Part shown: positions 60,356 to 64,000 of the stretch, in pieces
Position numbering within the stretch: position 1 is the stretch's first letter
Layout of the letters: every line of letters begins with the position of its first letter
Assembly (NCBI RefSeq): GCF_000067165.1
Contig: NC_010162.1
Location: 8,005,001-8,069,000 of the forward strand
Reading direction: 5' to 3'
Length of the DNA stretch: 64,000 bases
From: Sorangium cellulosum So ce56
Lineage (GTDB): Bacteria > Myxococcota_A > Polyangia > Polyangiales > Polyangiaceae
Program-made: the position numbers and the translations under genes
The notes under the pieces: model-generated
Databases searched by the model: none
Seen by the model: the letters and a program-made list of their open reading frames with translations, nothing else
Told to the model about the DNA's origin: nothing

Positions 60356-62002
60356 ATGCTCGCCGGCCGCATGATGGATTACCCGCTCACGTTGACCCAC
60401 TTCCTCGACCGGGCGCGGACGTACCACGCGCGCTGCGAGATCGTGACCCAGAACCCGGACAGGACCGTCTCCCGCTCCACGTATGCCGATCTCCACCGCC
60501 GCGCGTCGAAGCTCGCGCACGCGCTCACGCGGCTCGGCGTCCGCGCGGGCGACCGCGTCGCGACGCTCTGCTGGAACCACGCCCGGCACCTGGAGCTCTA
60601 CCTCGGCGTCCCGGCCATGGGCGCGGTCCTCCACACCCTGAACCTGCGCCTCCACCCGAGCGAGCTCGGGTACATCGCCTCCCACGCCGAGGACAAGGTC
60701 GTCGTCGTCGACCGCTCGCTCCTCCCGCTCTTCCGCAAGTTCGCGCCGGAGGTCCGCAGCATCCAGCGCGTCCTGGTCCTCGACGACGACGGGCCCGTGG
60801 ATCCGGCGGCGGGCGACGGGCTCGACTACGAGGCGCTGCTCGCGCCCGAGCCGGATCACTTCGACTTCCCGAGCCTGGATGAGCGCGCCGCCGCCATGCT
60901 CTGTTACACGTCGGGGACGACCGGCAACCCCAAGGGCGTGGCCTACAGCCACCGCTCGATCGTGCTCCACACGCTGGTCTCCTGCATGCACGACGCGCTC
61001 GGCTTCCGCGACCGCGACATCGTCCTTCCGGTCGTGCCCATGTTCCACGCGATGGCCTGGGGGCTGCCGTACGGGGCGATCGCGACCGGCGCGAGGCTCG
61101 TGCTCCCCGGCCCGCACCTCGACGCCGCGTCGCTGCTCGATCTCATGGCCAGGGAGCGCGTCACGTTCGCCGCGGGCGTCCCCACGATCTGGCTCGGGAT
61201 CCTCGCGCTCCTCGACGAGCACCCGAAGCGCTGGGATCTCTCGTCGATGCGCGCCATGGTGATCGGCGGCTCGGCGGCGCCCCCCGCGCTCATCGACGGC
61301 TTCCGCGCGCGCCACGGGCTCGTGGTCCTCCACGCCTGGGGCATGACCGAGACCAACCCGCTCGGCACCGTCGCCCACGTCCGGAGCAGCCTTGGCCGCC
61401 TCCACGAGGACCCGGCCGCCTCGCTGCAGACGCGCGCTTCGCAGGGATACCCGGTCCCGTTCATCGATCAGCGCCACGTCGACGCAAACGATCGGCCGCT
61501 GCCCTGGGACGGCAGGACGATGGGCGAGCTCGAGGTGCGGGGCCCCTGGGTCGCCTCCTCGTACTTCGGCGGCGAGGGCGAGGACCGCTTCACGAAGGAC
61601 GGCTGGTTCAAGACCGGCGACGTCGTGACGATCGACGCCGAGGGCTACATGCGCATCACGGATCGAACGAAGGACGTGATCAAGTCGGGCGGCGAGTGGA
61701 TCAGCTCGGTCGCGCTGGAGAACGCGCTCATGAGCCACCCGGCCGTCCTGGAGGCCGCGGTGTTCGCGGCGCGCCACCCCCTCTGGGGCGAGCGCCCGCT
61801 CGCCGCGATCGTCCTGCGGCAGGGCCAGAGCGCCTCGAAGGAGCAGCTCCACGCCCTCCTCGAGCCGCGCTTCGCGAAGTTCTGGCTCCCGGACGAGTAC
61901 CTCTTCCTCGAGCGGATCCCGCGCACCTCGACCGGCAAGTTCCTCAAGTCGAGGCTGCGCGAGGAGTTCGCCGATCTCCTGGAGAAGAAGGCCTCCGGAT
62001 GA
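60356..62002 (+). CDS. fatty-acid/acyl-CoA ligase (AMP-forming)
   Basis: The protein has 548 residues. The adenylation motifs are present: P-loop YTSGTTGNPKGVAYSHR at about 181-197, GMTETNP at about 323-329, GELEVRGPW and GWFKTGDVVTIDAEGYM, DRTKDVIKSGGEWIS, and the catalytic Lys in RTSTGKFLKS near the end. It activates a medium- or long-chain acid with ATP and loads it on CoA. The nearest relatives in memory are FadD-like ligases of the AlkK group. A ribosome binding site GAGGAGG lies before the ATG. The thioesterase gene follows by about 75 bases. Confidence 0.9.
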   Translation: MLAGRMMDYPLTLTHFLDRARTYHARCEIVTQNPDRTVSRSTYADLHRRASKLAHALTRLGVRAGDRVATLCWNHARHLELYLGVPAMGAVLHTLNLRLHPSELGYIASHAEDKVVVVDRSLLPLFRKFAPEVRSIQRVLVLDDDGPVDPAAGDGLDYEALLAPEPDHFDFPSLDERAAAMLCYTSGTTGNPKGVAYSHRSIVLHTLVSCMHDALGFRDRDIVLPVVPMFHAMAWGLPYGAIATGARLVLPGPHLDAASLLDLMARERVTFAAGVPTIWLGILALLDEHPKRWDLSSMRAMVIGGSAAPPALIDGFRARHGLVVLHAWGMTETNPLGTVAHVRSSLGRLHEDPAASLQTRASQGYPVPFIDQRHVDANDRPLPWDGRTMGELEVRGPWVASSYFGGEGEDRFTKDGWFKTGDVVTIDAEGYMRITDRTKDVIKSGGEWISSVALENALMSHPAVLEAAVFAARHPLWGERPLAAIVLRQGQSASKEQLHALLEPRFAKFWLPDEYLFLERIPRTSTGKFLKSRLREEFADLLEKKASG

Positions 62003-62075
62003 CGCGCTGACGCGCCCGCGCGCCCGGGGAGAAATCGCCGGAAGCTCCCGGCAAGGCGTGTACTACGCTGCCGCC

Positions 62076-62537
62076 ATGGCCGAAGGGGAACCCGAGGATT
62101 TCGCCGCCGCGCTGAACGACGCGGCCATCGACGGCTGGATCAGCGCCATGGGTCTCCGGCTGATCCGCGCCACGCGCGACGAGGTGGAGGCCGAGCTCGA
62201 CATCGGGCCGCAGCACCGGCAGGCCTATGGCATCGTCCACGGCGGCGTCCACGCGGGCATCGTGGAGACGCTGGCGTCGATCGGCGCCGCGCTCCATGCC
62301 CTGCCGGACGGCCGCTCGGTCGTCGGGCTCGAGAACCACACGAGCTTCCTGCGCGCGGTCCGGTCGGGGCGGCTGCGCGCCACCGCGCGCCCGCTCGACC
62401 GCGGGCGGCGCACCCAGATCTGGGAAGGCTCGGTCTACGACGAGGAGGGCCGGCTCTGCGCCTCGGGGCGCGTGCGCCTCCTCGTCCTGGAGCCGGACGC
62501 GACGCTCGCGGGGCAGCGCGCCGGCACGCCCGGGTGA
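62076..62537 (+). CDS. hotdog-fold acyl-CoA thioesterase (PaaI-like)
   Basis: The protein has 153 residues. The active-site block GIVHGGVHAGIVETLAS (about 48-64) is typical of the PaaI/YbdB hotdog group, with HGG as the conserved turn. Next comes VVGLENHTSFLRAV and RLRATARPLDRGRRTQIWEG. It hydrolyses acyl-CoA or aryl-CoA thioesters. The ATG at 62076 is preferred over the GTG at 62058. Being next to the acyl-CoA ligase suggests a paired control of acyl-CoA level, or a salvage pair. Confidence 0.85.
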   Translation: MAEGEPEDFAAALNDAAIDGWISAMGLRLIRATRDEVEAELDIGPQHRQAYGIVHGGVHAGIVETLASIGAALHALPDGRSVVGLENHTSFLRAVRSGRLRATARPLDRGRRTQIWEGSVYDEEGRLCASGRVRLLVLEPDATLAGQRAGTPG

Positions 62538-62564
62538 TCGAAGGCCGCGCGAGCGCCTGACCGA

Positions 62565-62664
62565 AAGCTCCCCCTGACCCCTGCCTGACCCCTGATTGCC
62601 CCATCGCCGGCTCGCCTGACCCCCGGATTGCCCGCTCGCCCGATTGCCCGATCGCCCGGGCGCC
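62565..62664. repeat. short degenerate direct repeats (CTGACCC, GATTGCCC)
   Basis: Between thioesterase and PLP-enzyme genes the sequence repeats CCTGACCCC and GATTGCCCGATCGCCC-type words several times, a low-complexity tract. No hairpin with T-run. No function assigned. Confidence 0.6.
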
Positions 62665-62713
62665 TTACACCCTTCGCGAGGTGCCCCCGTTGCGCGATGC
62701 AGCCGCCCTTCGG

Positions 62714-63754
62714 ATGATCGACCCCATTCCCCGGCTCGGCTGGGTCGACGCGCCCTCGCCGGTCACGGCGCTGCCGCGGCTCGCCTCCGCGCTCGGCGTC
62801 GAGTTCCTCGGCGTCAAGCGAGACGACCTCTGCGAGCCCCTCCACGGCGGGATGAAGATGCGGAAGCTCGACTACGTGCTCGCCGCGCCTCCCCTCTCGA
62901 CCGCGGCGGCGTGGTCCGCGGCGGGCGGCATCGGCTCGGGCAACGTGGCGGCGCTCGTCGCCGCGGCGCAGCGGCTCGGCCGGAGGGTGCACGCGCACCT
63001 CTTCTGGACCGACGTCTCCAGGGGCGTGCTCGACAACCTCGCGTTCACCGCCTCGGGGCCGGCCTCGATCCGCTTCTACCCGTCGCGCGCCGAGCTCGCG
63101 CTCGCGCGCCCGTCGCTCTTCCTGCCGCTCCGTGCCCGGGACGACGACGGCGCGGCGATCGTGCCGCTCGGCGCCACGTCGGCGCTCGGCATGCTGGGCG
63201 CCGCGCGCGCGGCGCTCGAGCTCGGCGCGCAGATCCGGGCCGGCGAGCTCCCCGAGCCCGCGCGCGTCTACGTGCCGCTCGGCTCCGGCGGCACCGCCGC
63301 CGGGCTCGCCGTCGGGCTCGCGCTGGGCGGCCTGCGCTCGCGGGTCGTGGCCGTCGCCGTGGTCGAGCGCCTCCTCGCCTCGCGCTTCCGCCTCCGCGCC
63401 CTCACCGCCGAGCTCCGCGCCGCGCTCGCGCGGCGGGGCGTCGCGCCCGTGCCCCCCGCGGCGCCGATCGACGTCGTGCACGGCCACCTGGGCCGCGGGT
63501 ATGGATCGCCCACGCCCGCGTCGCTCGCCGCCTGCGACGCCCTCGCCGCCGAGGGGATCTCGCTGGAGCCGGTCTACACCGGCAAGGCCATGGCCGCGCT
63601 CATGGCGCACGCGCGGGAGCGCCGGCTCGGCCCGGTGCTGTTCTGGCAAACCGCGCGGCGCGAGCCCCTGCCCCGGCACGACGGCTTTTGCGAGCGGCTC
63701 CCGGCCGCGCTGTCGCGGCGCCTCGGCGCCCACTGCGGCGGCGGATCTCGATAA
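62714..63754 (+). CDS. PLP-dependent enzyme, ACC deaminase/D-cysteine desulfhydrase family
   Basis: The protein has 346 residues from ATG 62714; a GTG at 62681 is a weaker option. Fold-type II features: VKRDDLCEPLHGGMKMRKLD with the PLP Lys (about residues 35-54, usual motif GGNKxRKL, here GGMKMRKL), WSAAGGIGSGNVAALVAAA, the phosphate loop LGSGGTAAGLA at about 194-204, and GRGYGSPTPASLAA. This family includes ACC deaminase, D-cysteine desulfhydrase and relatives; the exact substrate cannot be read. Single gene on the plus strand. The 245 bases after it, to the right edge, hold nothing recognisable. Confidence 0.82.
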   Translation: MIDPIPRLGWVDAPSPVTALPRLASALGVEFLGVKRDDLCEPLHGGMKMRKLDYVLAAPPLSTAAAWSAAGGIGSGNVAALVAAAQRLGRRVHAHLFWTDVSRGVLDNLAFTASGPASIRFYPSRAELALARPSLFLPLRARDDDGAAIVPLGATSALGMLGAARAALELGAQIRAGELPEPARVYVPLGSGGTAAGLAVGLALGGLRSRVVAVAVVERLLASRFRLRALTAELRAALARRGVAPVPPAAPIDVVHGHLGRGYGSPTPASLAACDALAAEGISLEPVYTGKAMAALMAHARERRLGPVLFWQTARREPLPRHDGFCERLPAALSRRLGAHCGGGSR

Positions 63755-64000
63755 ACGGCCTACATCTCGGCGCCTCGCCGGCGCTCGTGCGCTGTCGCTC
63801 GGCTGCACTTTTCTCCGCTTCGGCCTCGAGCCGCCAGCGCACGGCGGCAATTTTCTGGATCGCACCGCCATTGCGACGAGATAGAATCTCTGTCTCGCTT
63901 GCGCCCTCGGCGACCGCCCATCCCGGCGCTCGTAACGCCGCGGCCCGCGCGCACACAACGCGCAAAACATGCGCAAACCACGCACAACGGACGCGCAGAC

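Noticed and set aside
60079..60882. Plus-strand frame overlapping the acyl-CoA ligase start
   Set aside because: It runs out of frame through the ligase gene and has shadow composition after the first 20 codons.

Overview
This is a GC-rich chromosomal segment that looks like a large-genome myxobacterium of the Sorangium/Polyangium type. Supporting signs are Ser/Thr kinases with extra domains, many lipoproteins with Gly/Ala/Ser-rich linkers after the lipobox, secreted polysaccharide hydrolases, FG-GAP and CotH lipoproteins, and dispersed GCCAAGGC palindromes. No rRNA or tRNA gene was recognised. The organism call is an inference from gene content.

Left part (1-20 kb) is defence- and signalling-rich. 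It starts with the N-terminal half of a CD-NTase (CBASS-type cyclic-nucleotide synthase) running off the left edge, an FHA-domain protein, and a divergent Ser/Thr kinase with a C-terminal formylglycine-generating-enzyme-like domain. A four-gene, overlapping operon follows (12521 to 5124, minus strand). It encodes a MukF/JetA, MukE/JetB, MukB/JetC and JetD set: a Wadjet/Mks-type plasmid-restriction condensin whose SMC subunit is unusually like full-length MukB. Next come an uncharacterised gene, a possible Rpn-like nuclease with 9-residue repeats, a decayed IS91-family element partly duplicated at the edge of a CRISPR array, nine CRISPR repeats apparently transcribed leftwards, a frameshifted gene, and a lone cas6.

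Middle part (20-41 kb) mixes lipoproteins (one behind a promoter flanked by two CRP-type palindromes), a five-heme cytochrome/lipoprotein pair, and many small single genes on the minus strand: DUF4259/Imm26, PD-(D/E)XK nuclease, HNH nuclease, methyltransferase, AlkB-like and DUF6000. Some of these have lower GC and sit next to integron-like recombination sites. One attC-like palindrome (26786-26860) and a decayed tyrosine recombinase (about 40790-41030) suggest a relic cassette region. A housekeeping-like block (AAA+ ATPase, membrane protein, TPR protein, ArsR/SRPBCC pair) lies at 35.8-40 kb.

Right part (41-64 kb) holds secreted carbohydrate-active lipoproteins (GH5-like, CE2-like esterase, GH12-like), an Arg/Gly/Tyr-rich disordered protein, Tpx peroxidase, a cytochrome P450 and an acyltransferase. 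It also has a minus-strand cluster of RibD-type reductase, medium-chain dehydrogenase, pterin-synthase-like protein and glycosyltransferase (53402 to 50101), which looks like a small pathway to a glycosylated pteridine-like compound. After that come a 4Fe-4S protein, an FG-GAP lipoprotein, a ferritin-like protein coupled to a 108-residue protein, an acyl-CoA ligase/thioesterase pair and a PLP enzyme.

All calls come from reading the sequence and from recalled family motifs. No database search was run.
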